Shown: piece by piece, positions 47,264 to 56,770 of the stretch | Layout: every line of letters starts with the position of its first letter | Numbering within the stretch: the first letter of the stretch is position 1 | Assembly: GCF_001661075.1 (NCBI RefSeq) | Contig: NZ_CP014870.1 | Location: forward strand, 3,678,501 to 3,742,500 | Source: Pseudomonas silesiensis | GTDB lineage: Bacteria > Pseudomonadota > Gammaproteobacteria > Pseudomonadales > Pseudomonadaceae | Direction of reading: 5' to 3' | DNA: 64,000 bases | Position numbers and translations under genes: made by a program | Notes under the pieces: generated by a model | What the model saw: the letters and a program-made list of their open reading frames with translations, nothing else | What the model was told of the DNA's origin: nothing | The model's database searches: none

Positions 47264-48754
47264 TCAGAGCTTGATCCAGGTCGCTTTGAGTTCGGTGTAT
47301 TTGTCGAACGCGTGCAGCGATTTGTCCCTACCGTTACCCGACTGCTTGTAACCGCCGAACGGCGCGGTCATGTCGCCGCCGTCGTACTGGTTGACCCAGA
47401 CACTGCCGGCGCGCAGGCCGCGGGCGAAGGTGTGGGCCTTGCTCAGGTTGCTGGTCCAGACACCGGCGGCCAGGCCGAAGATGCTGTCGTTGGCAATCGC
47501 CAGGGCTTCATCGAAGGTGTCGAAGGTGATCAGCGACAGCACCGGGCCGAAGATTTCTTCCCGGGCGATGGTCATTGCGTTGGTCACGCCGTCGAAGATC
47601 GCCGGCTCCACGTACAGGCCGCCGGTGGCTTCGAGGGTGCGGCTGCCGCCGGCGATCAGTTGCGCGCCCTGGTCTTTGCCGACCTGGATGTAGCGCAGCA
47701 CGTTGTCCAGTTGGCGCTGGTCGACGACGGCGCCGACGGTGGTTTCCGGGTCGAGGGCGTGTCCTGGTTTCCAGGCTTGCAGCGCTTCCATCAGCAGCGG
47801 GATGAACTGCTCGCGGATAGAGCGCTCGACCAGCAGGCGCGAACCGGCGGTGCAGACTTCGCCCTGGTTGAAGGCGATGGCACTGGTCGCGGCTTGTGCG
47901 GCCGCGCGCAGGTCCGGCGCGTCGGCGAACACCACGTTCGGGCTTTTGCCCCCGGCTTCGAGCCAGACGCGTTTCATGTTGCTTTGCCCGGCGTAGATCA
48001 GCAGTTGCTTGGCAATCGCGGTCGAGCCGGTGAAGGCCAGCACGTCGACGTCCATGTGCAACGCCAGCGCCTTGCCGACGGTGTGACCGTAGCCCGGCAG
48101 GACGTTGAACACGCCTTTGGGGATGCCAGCATCCAGTGCCAGTTGGGCGATGCGGATCGCGGTCAGCGGCGACTTTTCCGAAGGCTTGAGGATGAACGAG
48201 TTACCGGCTGCCAGGGCCGGGGCGAACTTCCAGCTGGCCATGATCAGAGGGAAGTTCCACGGCACGATGGCGGCGACTACACCGGCGGGTTCGCGGGTGA
48301 TGAGGCCGAGCTGGTCGTGGGGGGTGGCGGCGACTTCGTCGTAGAGCTTGTCGATGGCTTCGGCGCTCCAGCGGATCGCGTTGGCGGTCGCCGGGATGTC
48401 GATGTTCATCGAGTCGGTGATGGGTTTGCCCATGTCGAGGGTTTCGAGCAGGGCCAGTTCTTGCTGGTTGGCCAGGATCAGATCGGCGAAGCGGATCAGG
48501 ATGCGCTTGCGCTCGGCCGGAGCGAGGTTGGCCCAGATGCCGGATTCAAACGCGCGGCGCGCGACGGCGACGGCCGCATTGGCGTCGGCTTCGTCGGTGC
48601 TGGCGACGTTGGCCAGGAAACGGCCGTCGACCGGGCTGATGCATTCAAAGGTATCGCCGCTGAGTGCAGGGTGGTATTGGCCGTCGATGAAGGCGCGGCT
48701 TTCTATTGTTAGGGACTGGAAGCGTTGCTCCCAGTCGCTGCGAGTGTTTGTCAT
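47264..48754 (-). CDS. puuC: Gamma-glutamyl-aminobutyraldehyde dehydrogenase (PuuC/KauB type)
   Basis: This 496-aa NAD(P)-dependent aldehyde dehydrogenase has PWNFPLIMASWK (catalytic Asn), LEAGGKSPN (Glu) and NQGEVCTAGSRLLV (nucleophile Cys). Size and sequence fit PuuC of E. coli and KauB/PauC of Pseudomonas, which oxidise the aldehydes made by PuuB. ATG 48754 starts MTNTRSDWEQR; open frame further upstream runs into a REPIN and is not coding. Confidence 0.92.
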   Translation of the reverse strand: MTNTRSDWEQRFQSLTIESRAFIDGQYHPALSGDTFECISPVDGRFLANVASTDEADANAAVAVARRAFESGIWANLAPAERKRILIRFADLILANQQELALLETLDMGKPITDSMNIDIPATANAIRWSAEAIDKLYDEVAATPHDQLGLITREPAGVVAAIVPWNFPLIMASWKFAPALAAGNSFILKPSEKSPLTAIRIAQLALDAGIPKGVFNVLPGYGHTVGKALALHMDVDVLAFTGSTAIAKQLLIYAGQSNMKRVWLEAGGKSPNVVFADAPDLRAAAQAATSAIAFNQGEVCTAGSRLLVERSIREQFIPLLMEALQAWKPGHALDPETTVGAVVDQRQLDNVLRYIQVGKDQGAQLIAGGSRTLEATGGLYVEPAIFDGVTNAMTIAREEIFGPVLSLITFDTFDEALAIANDSIFGLAAGVWTSNLSKAHTFARGLRAGSVWVNQYDGGDMTAPFGGYKQSGNGRDKSLHAFDKYTELKATWIKL

Positions 48755-48827
48755 GGTTGTGACTCGACGCAGAGGAATAAGTAGTGGGACTGAATACCGC
48801 TCAACCAAGGAGTTGAAATGCAGTCCC

Positions 48828-48918
48828 CTGTGGGAGCGGGCTTGCTCGCGAAAGCGGTGTGTCAGGCGACATGAATGTTGAATGTGCCACCGCCTTCGCG
48901 AGCAAGCCCGCTCCCACA
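48828..48918. repeat. REPIN, GAGCGGGCTTGCTCGCGAA class
   Basis: CCTGTGGGAGCGGGCTTGCT ... AGCAAGCCCGCTCCCACA are inverted around a 50-bp spacer, in the gap between the glutamine synthetase-like gene and puuC. Confidence 0.85.
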
Positions 48919-48963
48919 TTTGATTGGTGGTGTCTGCAGAGAATGCGTACACCACTTGGCCCA

Positions 48964-50340
48964 TCAAACCGTATGCAAGTACCAGTTGTACTCAAGGTCC
49001 GAGATGGAGTTCTCGAACTCGGCCAGCTCGCTTTCCTTGCACGCCACGAACACGTCGATGTACATCGGGTCGATATAGCGCGACAGGACTTCGCTGTCGG
49101 CCAGCTCGCGCAGGGCATCGCGCAGGTTGTTCGGCAGGCTCTGCTCGTTTTGCTCGTAGCTGTTGCCTTCCACCGGGGCGCCCGGTTCGATTTCGTTGGT
49201 CAGGCCGTGGTGGATACCGGCCAGGACCGAGGCCATCAACAGGTACGGGTTGGCGTCGGCACCGGCGACCCGGTGCTCGATGCGCACCGCGTCCGCGGAA
49301 CCGGTCGGCACACGCACCGCCACGGTACGGTTGTCGATGCCCCAGCTCGGCGAGTTCGGCACATAGAACTGCGCGCCGAAGCGTCGGTACGAGTTGACGT
49401 TCGGGCACAGGAAGGCCATCTGCGCCGGCAGGGTCTCGAGCACACCGCCGATCGCGTGTCGCAGCGCGGCGTTCTGCTCGGGATCCTCGCTGGCAAAGAT
49501 GTTGTTGCCTTCCTTGTCGAGAATCGAAATGTGCACGTGCAGGCCATTGCCCGCCTGGCCCGGATACGGCTTGGCCATGAAGGTGGTGTCCATCTCGTGG
49601 TCGTAGGCGATGTTCTTCACCAGACGCTTGAGCAACACCGCGTAGTCGCAGGCCTTTATAGGATCGTTGACGTGGTGCAGGTTGACTTCGAACTGCGCCG
49701 GGGCGCTTTCCTTGACGATGGCGTCGGCAGGAATGCCCTGCTCTTTCGCACCTTCGAGGATGTCTTGCAGGCAGTCGACGTATTCGTCCAGGTCGTCGAT
49801 CAAATACACCTGGGTCGAGATCGGACGTTTGCCGGACACCGGCGAGCGCGGCGATTGCGGGCGACCGTTCACGTTGTCCTGGTCGATCAGGTAAAACTCG
49901 AGCTCGAACGCGGCGCAGATGGTCAGGCCCATGTCATCGAACTTGCTCACCACCTGACGCAGCACTTCGCGAGGGTCGGCGAAGAACGGCTGGCCTTCGA
50001 GTTCGTGCATGGTCATCAGCAGTTGCGCGGTCGGGCGCTTCTGCCAGGGTTCGATGCTGAGGGTGTTGGGGATGGGAAAGCAGATTCGGTCCGAGTCGCC
50101 GATGTCCAGACCCAGGCCGGTGCTTTCCACCGTAGAACCGTTGATGTCCAGAGCAAACAGAGAGGCCGGGAGATTGATGCCTTTTTCGTAGACCTTATGA
50201 AGACTGGTGCGCTCGATGCGCTTGCCGCGCACCACACCGTTCATATCCGCAATCAGAAGGTCGACGTACAAAACCTCAGGATATTTCTTAAGGAATGCGT
50301 TTGCTTCGTTGAGTTGAACGGCACGCAGAGGGACCGACAT
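48964..50340 (-). CDS. spuI: Gamma-glutamylpolyamine synthetase (glutamine synthetase family)
   Basis: This 458-aa GS-fold ligase corresponds to PuuA of E. coli and SpuI/PauA-type enzymes of Pseudomonas, which glutamylate putrescine or other polyamines with ATP. GS features are present: ESAPAQFEVNLHH (metal-binding Glu, about residue 215), GNGLHVHISI, and the RIEHRVAGADANPY substrate/ATP loop. It is divergent from the puuD-like gene across a 280-bp gap containing an imperfect palindrome at 50550-50569. Confidence 0.92.
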   Translation of the reverse strand: MSVPLRAVQLNEANAFLKKYPEVLYVDLLIADMNGVVRGKRIERTSLHKVYEKGINLPASLFALDINGSTVESTGLGLDIGDSDRICFPIPNTLSIEPWQKRPTAQLLMTMHELEGQPFFADPREVLRQVVSKFDDMGLTICAAFELEFYLIDQDNVNGRPQSPRSPVSGKRPISTQVYLIDDLDEYVDCLQDILEGAKEQGIPADAIVKESAPAQFEVNLHHVNDPIKACDYAVLLKRLVKNIAYDHEMDTTFMAKPYPGQAGNGLHVHISILDKEGNNIFASEDPEQNAALRHAIGGVLETLPAQMAFLCPNVNSYRRFGAQFYVPNSPSWGIDNRTVAVRVPTGSADAVRIEHRVAGADANPYLLMASVLAGIHHGLTNEIEPGAPVEGNSYEQNEQSLPNNLRDALRELADSEVLSRYIDPMYIDVFVACKESELAEFENSISDLEYNWYLHTV

Positions 50341-50549
50341 GATGCACCTATTAGCTGTTAATTATTATGTTCACTACCTTGTCACGAGCCCAGTCAATCC
50401 GAAAGGCAAAGTGAAGTCAATAGCGAACACTTGGCCTTTCAACCTTTATTTTCGGGCCTTTTATGGGCACGAGAGCGCCAGATCGACCTGCAGCACCGCG
50501 TAATTCCTGAGGATCGGACGTGCGGCGTTTAGAATTTTTTACATGAGAG

Positions 50550-50569
50550 TTGTTAATTAAAATCAACAA
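50550..50569. promoter_or_regulatory. Imperfect palindrome in the spuI/spuA divergent promoter region
   Basis: TTGTTAATTAAAATCAACAA is symmetric at 16 of 20 positions, and a related TGTTAATTATTATG sequence lies beside the spuI start (about 50356-50369). These are plausible operator sites for a polyamine regulator, but I cannot assign one. Nothing else is recognised in the 50341-50620 gap. Confidence 0.35.
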
Positions 50570-50620
50570 GGCTAAGCTCCGGAAAAGCTCGTTCAAGTGT
50601 GAAACTTCGAGGTGATAAAA

Positions 50621-51382
50621 ATGGCACTCAAGCCATTGATCGGCGTTACAGCGTGCGTCAAACAGATTGGCCTGCACCCCTACCACATCAGCGGCGACAA
50701 GTACCTGCGTGCTGTCAGCGTCGCGGCGCTGGGGCTGCCCGTGGTCATTCCCTCCTTAGGCGACCTGACCGACATCGAGGACTTGCTCGCGCAGCTCGAC
50801 GGTCTGTTGCTGACCGGTTCGCCGTCGAATGTGGAACCCTTCCACTATCAAGGCCCGGCCAGCGCCCCCGGCACGGATCACGATCCGGCGCGGGATGCCA
50901 CCACCCTTCCTTTATTGCGTGCAGCCATCGCCGCCGGTGTTCCGGTGCTCGGCGTCTGCCGCGGTTTCCAGGAGATGAACGTCGCGTTCGGCGGCAGCCT
51001 GCATCAGAAGGTGCATGAACTGCCGGGCATGCTCGATCACCGGGAAGCGGACAGTCCGGAACTGGCGGTGCAATACGCACCGGCGCATGGGGTGACGGTG
51101 CAACCGGGTGGCGTGTTTGAAGCGCTGGAGCTGCCGCCGGTGTTCCAGGTCAATTCGATTCACAGTCAGGGCATCGATCGATTGGCGCCCGGCCTACGTT
51201 CGGAAGCGGTGGCGCCGGACGGTTTGATCGAGGCGATTTCGGTGGAACACAGCCCGGGCTTTGCCGTCGGCGTGCAGTGGCACCCGGAGTGGCAGGTGCT
51301 TTCGAATCCGCCTTATTTGAGTATTTTCCAGGCGTTTGGTGATGCGTGCCGGCGACGGGCCGCATTGCGTAGAACCCGCTGA
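50621..51382 (+). CDS. spuA: Gamma-glutamyl-GABA hydrolase, class I glutamine amidotransferase-like
   Basis: This 253-aa enzyme releases glutamate from gamma-glutamyl-GABA in the glutamylated polyamine route (PuuD in E. coli, SpuA in P. aeruginosa). The nucleophile is Cys113 in GVCRGFQEMN, and the His-Glu pair is in VQWHPEW near residue 227. ATG 50621 follows GAGGTGA; a GTG three codons earlier overlaps that ribosome binding site. It is divergent from spuI. Confidence 0.92.
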   Translation: MALKPLIGVTACVKQIGLHPYHISGDKYLRAVSVAALGLPVVIPSLGDLTDIEDLLAQLDGLLLTGSPSNVEPFHYQGPASAPGTDHDPARDATTLPLLRAAIAAGVPVLGVCRGFQEMNVAFGGSLHQKVHELPGMLDHREADSPELAVQYAPAHGVTVQPGGVFEALELPPVFQVNSIHSQGIDRLAPGLRSEAVAPDGLIEAISVEHSPGFAVGVQWHPEWQVLSNPPYLSIFQAFGDACRRRAALRRTR

Positions 51383-51395
51383 CTTCAAAAAGCAT

Positions 51396-51542
51396 TCAAT
51401 GATTTAACTGCCCCCGTGAGTCTGGCGGGCGTGCCTTTGCGCGCCGGTCGCTCACGTAATAGATGAACCGCAATAACAACAAGTACGACCAGGCAGCCAG
51501 GATGGCAGTGCCGAATAAGCCCTCCGGTACGGGTAAACGCAA
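51396..51542 (-). other. Possible small membrane protein or gene fragment
   Basis: A 48-codon frame from TTG 51542 to the stop at 51396 encodes a plausible membrane segment (GTAILAAWSYLLLLRFIYYV) followed by a charged, hydrophilic tail (SDRRAKARPPD). No ribosome binding site precedes the TTG, and the frame runs upstream into a REPIN. It may therefore be the remnant of a longer gene cut by the repeat, or not coding at all. Confidence 0.25.
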
Positions 51543-51546
51543 ATCG

Positions 51547-51640
51547 CTGTAGGAGCGAGGCTTGCCCGCGAAGGCGGTGTGTCAGACAACGATGATGTCG
51601 ACTGATACACCGTCTTCGCGGGCAAGCCTCGCTCCTACAG
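51547..51640. repeat. REPIN, GAGGCTTGCCCGCGAA class
   Basis: CTGTAGGAGCGAGGCTTGCC ... GGCAAGCCTCGCTCCTACAG are inverted around a 50-bp spacer, between spuA and potG. Confidence 0.85.
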
Positions 51641-51732
51641 GGGTCGCGTTGGCATCGCCCGGCCCGGGCTTGCAATCCACTCTTAAGTCAGGCCGCGTTG
51701 GCCCGACGACTGAAACCTGTTGGGAGTTTCAC

Positions 51733-52875
51733 ATGGCAAACGCCTCCAGCGTCTACAGGAAGGCTCTTGAAGGTCACCATGCACCGAAAAAGGTGCTGGT
51801 GAAAATCGACCGCGTCACCAAGAAATTCGACGAAACCACCGCGGTGGACGATGTCTCGCTTGAGATTCATCAAGGGGAAATCTTCGCCCTGCTCGGCGGT
51901 TCCGGCTCGGGTAAATCGACGCTGCTGCGCATGCTCGCCGGCTTCGAGCGCCCGACCGAAGGACGGATTCTGCTCGACGGAGTCGACATCACCGACATGC
52001 CGCCGTACGAACGGCCGATCAATATGATGTTCCAGTCCTACGCGCTGTTCCCGCACATGACGGTGGCGCAGAACATTGCCTTCGGCTTGAAGCAGGACCG
52101 TTTGCCCACCAGCGAAATCGATGCCCGCGTCGAAGAAATGCTGCGCCTGGTGCACATGACCCAGTACGCCAAGCGCAAACCCCATCAGTTGTCCGGCGGT
52201 CAGCGTCAGCGTGTGGCCCTGGCCCGCTCCCTGGCCAAGCGGCCGAAGCTGCTGCTGCTCGACGAACCCATGGGCGCGCTGGATAAAAAGCTGCGCTCGC
52301 AGATGCAGCTCGAATTGGTCGAGATCATCGAGCGGGTCGGCGTGACCTGCGTGATGGTGACCCACGATCAGGAAGAGGCCATGACCATGGCCCAGCGCAT
52401 CGCGATCATGCACCTGGGCTGGATCGCGCAGATCGGCAGCCCGGTCGACATCTATGAAGCGCCGGTCAGCCGCATGGTCTGCGAGTTCATCGGCAACGTG
52501 AACGCCTTCGATGGCACGGTCGTGGAAGACCTGGAAGGTCACGCGATCATTCACAGCAAGGATTTGGAGCAGAAGATCTACGTCGGTCACGGCGTCAGCA
52601 CCTCGGTGCAGGACAAGTCGATTACCTACGCCATTCGCCCGGAAAAACTGCTGGTCAGCACCACCCAACCCGATACCCGCTACAACTGGTCCCAGGGCAA
52701 GGTGCATGACATCGCTTACCTCGGGGGCCACTCGGTGTTTTACGTCGAGCTGCCCGGGGGCAAGGTCGTGCAGTCGTTCATGGCCAACGCCGAGCGCCGC
52801 GGTGCGCGTCCGACCTGGGACGACAAGGTCTACGTGTGGTGGGAAGACGACAGCGGCGTGGTACTGCGCTCATGA
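51733..52875 (+). CDS. potG: Putrescine/polyamine ABC transporter ATP-binding protein
   Basis: This 380-aa ATPase is close to PotG of E. coli: Walker A GGSGSGKST (about residues 55-63), PPYERPINMMFQSYALFPHM with the Q loop, LSGGQRQRVALARSLAKRPK, and LLLLDEPMGALDKKL, followed by a TOBE-type C-terminal domain ending VYVWWEDDSGVVL. It energises import through PotH and PotI. Its stop overlaps the potH start (ATGA). Confidence 0.94.
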   Translation: MANASSVYRKALEGHHAPKKVLVKIDRVTKKFDETTAVDDVSLEIHQGEIFALLGGSGSGKSTLLRMLAGFERPTEGRILLDGVDITDMPPYERPINMMFQSYALFPHMTVAQNIAFGLKQDRLPTSEIDARVEEMLRLVHMTQYAKRKPHQLSGGQRQRVALARSLAKRPKLLLLDEPMGALDKKLRSQMQLELVEIIERVGVTCVMVTHDQEEAMTMAQRIAIMHLGWIAQIGSPVDIYEAPVSRMVCEFIGNVNAFDGTVVEDLEGHAIIHSKDLEQKIYVGHGVSTSVQDKSITYAIRPEKLLVSTTQPDTRYNWSQGKVHDIAYLGGHSVFYVELPGGKVVQSFMANAERRGARPTWDDKVYVWWEDDSGVVLRS

Positions 52876-53786
52876 ACACACTCAATCAGCAATTTATGCG
52901 GCTGATGCCGAGTGGTCGAAAGCTTGTCATCGGGATTCCGTTCCTGTGGCTGTGCCTGTTTTTCCTGCTGCCGTTCTTCCTGGTGATGAAGATCAGCTTC
53001 TCGGAAGCGGCATTGGCCATTCCTCCCTACTCCGAGATCTACACCTTCGCCGAGCAGAAATTCGAGCTGCTGCTGAACCTCGGCAACTACTCGCTGTTGA
53101 CCCAGGATGAGCTGTACATCTCGGCTTACTTCGGCTCGTTGAAGGTGGCGTTTTTCAGCACGCTGATGTGCCTGGTGCTCGGCTTCCCGATGGCCTACGC
53201 GATCACCAAGGCCAACAAGGAAACCCAGAACGTTCTGCTGCTGCTGATCATGATGCCGACCTGGACTGCGATCCTGATCCGGGTCTATGCCTGGATGGGC
53301 ATTCTCAGCAACAACGGTTTGCTCAACGGCTTCCTGATGTGGACCGGGCTGACCGACCACCCGATCGAGATCCTCAACACCAACACCGCGGTCTATATAG
53401 GGGTTGTTTACGCGTACTTGCCGTTCATGGTGCTGCCGCTGTACGCCAACCTGGTCAAGCATGATCAAAGCCTGCTGGAAGCCGCGTCGGACCTGGGCTC
53501 GAGCAACTTCAACAACTTCTGGAAAATCACCGTGCCGCTGGCCAGGAACGGCATCATTGCCGGTTGCATGCTGGTGTTCATTCCGGTGGTGGGCGAGTTC
53601 GTGATTCCGGAACTGTTGGGCGGTCCCGAGACCCTGATGATCGGTCGTGTGCTGTGGCAGGAGTTCTTCAACAACCGCGACTGGCCGGTGGCGTCCGCCC
53701 TGGCAGTGGTGATGCTGTTGATCCTGATTGTGCCGATCCTGTTGTTCAACCGTAGCCAGGCCAAAGAGATGGAGGGTCGGGGATGA
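52872..53786 (+). CDS. potH: Polyamine ABC transporter permease, PotH type
   Basis: This 304-aa inner-membrane protein has six helices, starting GIPFLWLCLFFLLPFFLVMKISFSEA, and the EAA loop for ATPase contact (LLEAASDLGSSNFNNFWKITVPLA, about residues 204-227). ATG 52872 overlaps the potG stop, and its own stop overlaps the potI start. Confidence 0.94.
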   Translation: MNTLNQQFMRLMPSGRKLVIGIPFLWLCLFFLLPFFLVMKISFSEAALAIPPYSEIYTFAEQKFELLLNLGNYSLLTQDELYISAYFGSLKVAFFSTLMCLVLGFPMAYAITKANKETQNVLLLLIMMPTWTAILIRVYAWMGILSNNGLLNGFLMWTGLTDHPIEILNTNTAVYIGVVYAYLPFMVLPLYANLVKHDQSLLEAASDLGSSNFNNFWKITVPLARNGIIAGCMLVFIPVVGEFVIPELLGGPETLMIGRVLWQEFFNNRDWPVASALAVVMLLILIVPILLFNRSQAKEMEGRG

Positions 53787-54667
53787 AACGCTTCGGATTT
53801 TCAAAGTTCATGCTGATTTTCGGCCTGTCGTTTATCTACCTGCCGATGTTGATCCTGGTGATCTACTCGTTCAACGCCTCGAAACTGGTAACCGTATGGG
53901 GCGGCTGGTCGTTCAAGTGGTACGCCGGCCTGCTCGACAATTCGCAACTGATGGGCTCGGTGCTGCGCTCGCTGGAAATCGCCTGCTACACCGCGATTGC
54001 CGCGGTGGCGCTGGGGACCCTGGCGGCGTTTGTGCTGACTCGAGTGACGCGTTTCAAGGGTCGCACCTTGTTCGGTGGCCTGGTGACAGCGCCGCTGGTG
54101 ATGCCGGAAGTGATCACCGGTCTGTCGCTGTTGCTGCTGTTCGTGGCCATGGCGCAATTGATCGGCTGGCCGATGGAGCGTGGCATCGTCACCATCTGGA
54201 TCGCCCACACCACGTTTTGTGCCGCTTATGTGGCGGTGGTAGTTTCCGCCCGCCTTCGCGAGCTGGACCTGTCCATCGAAGAAGCGGCCATGGACCTCGG
54301 GGCGAAGCCGTTCAAGGTGTTTTTCCTGATCACCATCCCGATGATCGCCCCGTCACTGGCGGCCGGCGGCATGATGTCGTTTGCCCTGTCGCTGGATGAC
54401 CTGGTGTTGGCGAGTTTCGTCTCGGGTCCGGGCTCTACGACCTTGCCGATGGAAGTGTTCTCTGCGGTGCGCCTGGGGGTTAAACCCGAGATCAACGCCG
54501 TGGCCAGCCTGATTTTGCTGGCGGTGTCGATCGTGACCTTCATGGTCTGGTATTTCAGCCGCCGTGCAGAAGCCACTCGCAAACGGGCGATCCAGGAAGC
54601 GATGGATCAGACCGCCAGCGAATCCTGGCAGCAACCGATTAAACCAATGCCGCAAGCGACGGCCTGA
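53783..54667 (+). CDS. potI: Polyamine ABC transporter permease, PotI type
   Basis: This 294-aa permease has six helices and the EAA loop IEEAAMDLGAKPFKVFFLITIPMI (about residues 166-189). It forms the channel with PotH. The start overlaps the potH stop by 4 bp. A REPIN separates it from the binding-protein gene downstream. Confidence 0.94.
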   Translation: MKRFGFSKFMLIFGLSFIYLPMLILVIYSFNASKLVTVWGGWSFKWYAGLLDNSQLMGSVLRSLEIACYTAIAAVALGTLAAFVLTRVTRFKGRTLFGGLVTAPLVMPEVITGLSLLLLFVAMAQLIGWPMERGIVTIWIAHTTFCAAYVAVVVSARLRELDLSIEEAAMDLGAKPFKVFFLITIPMIAPSLAAGGMMSFALSLDDLVLASFVSGPGSTTLPMEVFSAVRLGVKPEINAVASLILLAVSIVTFMVWYFSRRAEATRKRAIQEAMDQTASESWQQPIKPMPQATA

Positions 54668-54682
54668 TGCCACCCGCCCTCA

Positions 54683-54800
54683 CCTGTAGGAGCGAGCTTG
54701 CTCCGGGCGGCGTTCCGACGATGGACTCCAGGGCGCCGCGTACTTCCAGGCAGCCCGCGTCATCGTTAACGTCCATCGCGAGCAAGCTCGCTCCTACAGG
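54683..54800. repeat. REPIN, GAGCGAGCTTGCTC class
   Basis: CCTGTAGGAGCGAGCTTGCT ... AGCAAGCTCGCTCCTACAGG are inverted around a longer spacer that shares the CGCGTCATCGTTAACG segment with the 31-kb element. Confidence 0.83.
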
Positions 54801-54845
54801 GGGCGTGTGTGATTTTTTGAATAAAAGAGAAATGGAGTTGTACCG

Positions 54846-55943
54846 ATGAAAATGTTTGGCAGGACTCTGCTGACACTGTCCTTATTGGGCGCAATCGCTA
54901 CCGGCGCCCAGGCCAATGACAAGGTACTGCGCGTCTACAACTGGTCGGATTACATCGCCCCGGACACCGTCAAGAAGTTTGAAGACGAGACCGGGATCAG
55001 CGTGACCTACGATGTGTTCGACAGTAACGAAACCCTGGAAGCACGGCTGTTGGCCGGCAAATCCGGCTACGACATCGTCGTGCCGTCCAACAGTTTCCTG
55101 GCCAAGCAGATCAAGGCCGGGGTCTACCAGGAACTGGACAAGTCCAAGCTGTCGAACTGGAAAAACCTCAACCCGATCCTGTTGAAGAATGCATCGGCCA
55201 GCGACCCGGACAACGCTCACGCCTTCCCGTACATGTGGGGTTCGATCGGCATCGGCTTCAACCCGGACAAGGTCAGGCAAGTGCTCGGCAGTAACGCGCC
55301 GACCAACTCCTGGGATTTGCTGTTCAAACCGGAAAACGCGGAAAAATTGAAGGCGTGCGGTATCAGCTTCCTCGATTCGCCGACCGAGATGCTCCCGGCC
55401 GCCCTGCACTACCTGGGCTACCCGGTCGATTCCCGGGACAAGGCGCAGATCGCCGAAGCTGAAGCGCTGTTCATGAAGATCCGGCCATCGGTGGCTTACT
55501 TCCATTCGTCGAAGTACATCTCGGACCTGGCCAACGGCAACATCTGCGTTGCCGTCGGTTACTCCGGCGACGTGTTGCAAGCCAAAGCTCGCGCGCAGGA
55601 AGCCGGCGATACCGTGAAGATCGACTACAGCATTCCCAAGGAAGGCGCCGGCAGTTTCTACGACATGGTCGCCATCCCGCGGGATGCGGCGAACGTGGAA
55701 AACGCCTACCTGTTCATGAACTTCCTGATGCGCCCGGACATCATCGCCGAGATCACCAACAACATCGGCTACAGCAATGCCAACGCGGCGGCGACGCCCT
55801 TGGTGGATGAGGCGATCCGCGATGATCCGGGGTCGTATCCGTCGCAGGCGGTGATGGCGACCTTGTATGCGATTCCGGACATGCCGATTGGCGTGCAGCG
55901 GGTGATGACCCGGGGGTGGACGCGGGTGAAGCTCGGTCAGTAA
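54846..55943 (+). CDS. potF: Periplasmic polyamine-binding protein (PotF/SpuD/SpuE type)
   Basis: This 365-aa binding protein has a signal peptide ending TGAQA (about residue 23) and starts its mature part with the family hallmark [24 protein letters not shown]. Acidic and aromatic residues typical of putrescine or spermidine binding are present ([17 protein letters not shown]). It supplies PotGHI. The gene order potG-H-I-F, with the binding protein last, differs from E. coli potFGHI. ATG 54846 lies just after a weak GGAG ribosome binding site. Confidence 0.93.
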   Translation: MKMFGRTLLTLSLLGAIATGAQANDKVLRVYNWSDYIAPDTVKKFEDETGISVTYDVFDSNETLEARLLAGKSGYDIVVPSNSFLAKQIKAGVYQELDKSKLSNWKNLNPILLKNASASDPDNAHAFPYMWGSIGIGFNPDKVRQVLGSNAPTNSWDLLFKPENAEKLKACGISFLDSPTEMLPAALHYLGYPVDSRDKAQIAEAEALFMKIRPSVAYFHSSKYISDLANGNICVAVGYSGDVLQAKARAQEAGDTVKIDYSIPKEGAGSFYDMVAIPRDAANVENAYLFMNFLMRPDIIAEITNNIGYSNANAAATPLVDEAIRDDPGSYPSQAVMATLYAIPDMPIGVQRVMTRGWTRVKLGQ

Positions 55944-56109
55944 TTCACTTGGCATCGTTGCTGTATCTGACATTGCCATCGCGGGCAAGTCGGATCGCCG
56001 CCCGCTCGCGCCTACAAGGGTGGGCCAGACATAAAAAATTTTGCATTGCTCAACGTTTTCCGTTCACGCAGCGCCTTACCACCGCTGCCCTCCTCTCTGA
56101 CGAACGGCC

Positions 56110-56163
56110 TCACCTGGCTTCCTCGGTTCAGGTGAAGTTTGGCGCCCTCGGGCGCCTTTTTTT
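56110..56163 (+). terminator. Hairpin plus intrinsic terminator; possible small RNA end
   Basis: TCACCTG (56110-56116) pairs with CAGGTGA (56129-56135), and just downstream GGCGCC-CTCG-GGCGCC (56141-56156) is followed by seven T. The terminator can serve potF, but it lies about 200 bp past its stop, and the A/T-rich segment near 56030-56045 could be a separate promoter. A degenerate single REP lies at about 55974-56021. No other gene is visible in 55944-56170. Confidence 0.7.
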
Positions 56164-56170
56164 GTTGTGG

Positions 56171-56710
56171 CTACGATGGACCCAGCAGCCATTGCGCCAA
56201 TGCCCGATAACGCCCTTTATGGGATTCGAACAAGGTGAAGTATTCCGCCCGCAAAAAGAACTCGGGTGGCGTCCCGGATTCAGGCACCGGCATTCGATAG
56301 TCGCGCATCAAGGTCAGGTGCGGGCGAAACTCCTTCGGGGCATCTTCCATCCTGAACGGCAACATCGCCTGTTCCAGCGAGTAAACCAGGCGCAGCAACT
56401 CCGGCGGTGCCTGATCGGGTGCCAGCACCAGAACCCCAGCCCTGCGCCAGACCTCCAGACGATCCAGCACAACCCGCACAGGCATGCCCGGTTTTCGGAC
56501 CTTCGCGGCGGCCGTACAGATTTCGGCAATCCGCGCCACGCCGACCGCACCCAGAAACATCAGCGTCAGGTGAAAGTTTTCCGCCGGCACCGGGCGTCCG
56601 CTCCTGAGCTGCAGGTCACCACGCCACTGGGCAATCGCCTTGCGCTGGGCAGGCGCGCAGTCCAGGGCAAAAAACAGTCGTTTCAACGGCTCGTGGGATT
56701 CGTCGCTCAT
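56171..56710 (-). CDS. thpR: RNA 2',3'-cyclic phosphodiesterase (2H family)
   Basis: This 179-aa 2H phosphoesterase has two HxT motifs, H47-L-T49 and H131-L-T133, the catalytic pairs of the LigT/ThpR family. It opens 2',3'-cyclic phosphates in RNA; the cellular role is unclear. ATG 56710 follows GGAGG by 9 nt, whereas the GTG three codons upstream overlaps the ribosome binding site. Confidence 0.92.
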   Translation of the reverse strand: MSDESHEPLKRLFFALDCAPAQRKAIAQWRGDLQLRSGRPVPAENFHLTLMFLGAVGVARIAEICTAAAKVRKPGMPVRVVLDRLEVWRRAGVLVLAPDQAPPELLRLVYSLEQAMLPFRMEDAPKEFRPHLTLMRDYRMPVPESGTPPEFFLRAEYFTLFESHKGRYRALAQWLLGPS

Positions 56711-56770
56711 GCGTGGCACCTCCTGACATCCAAGTTATAGTTCATGCACACGATTCAACTGGAGGGGGCC

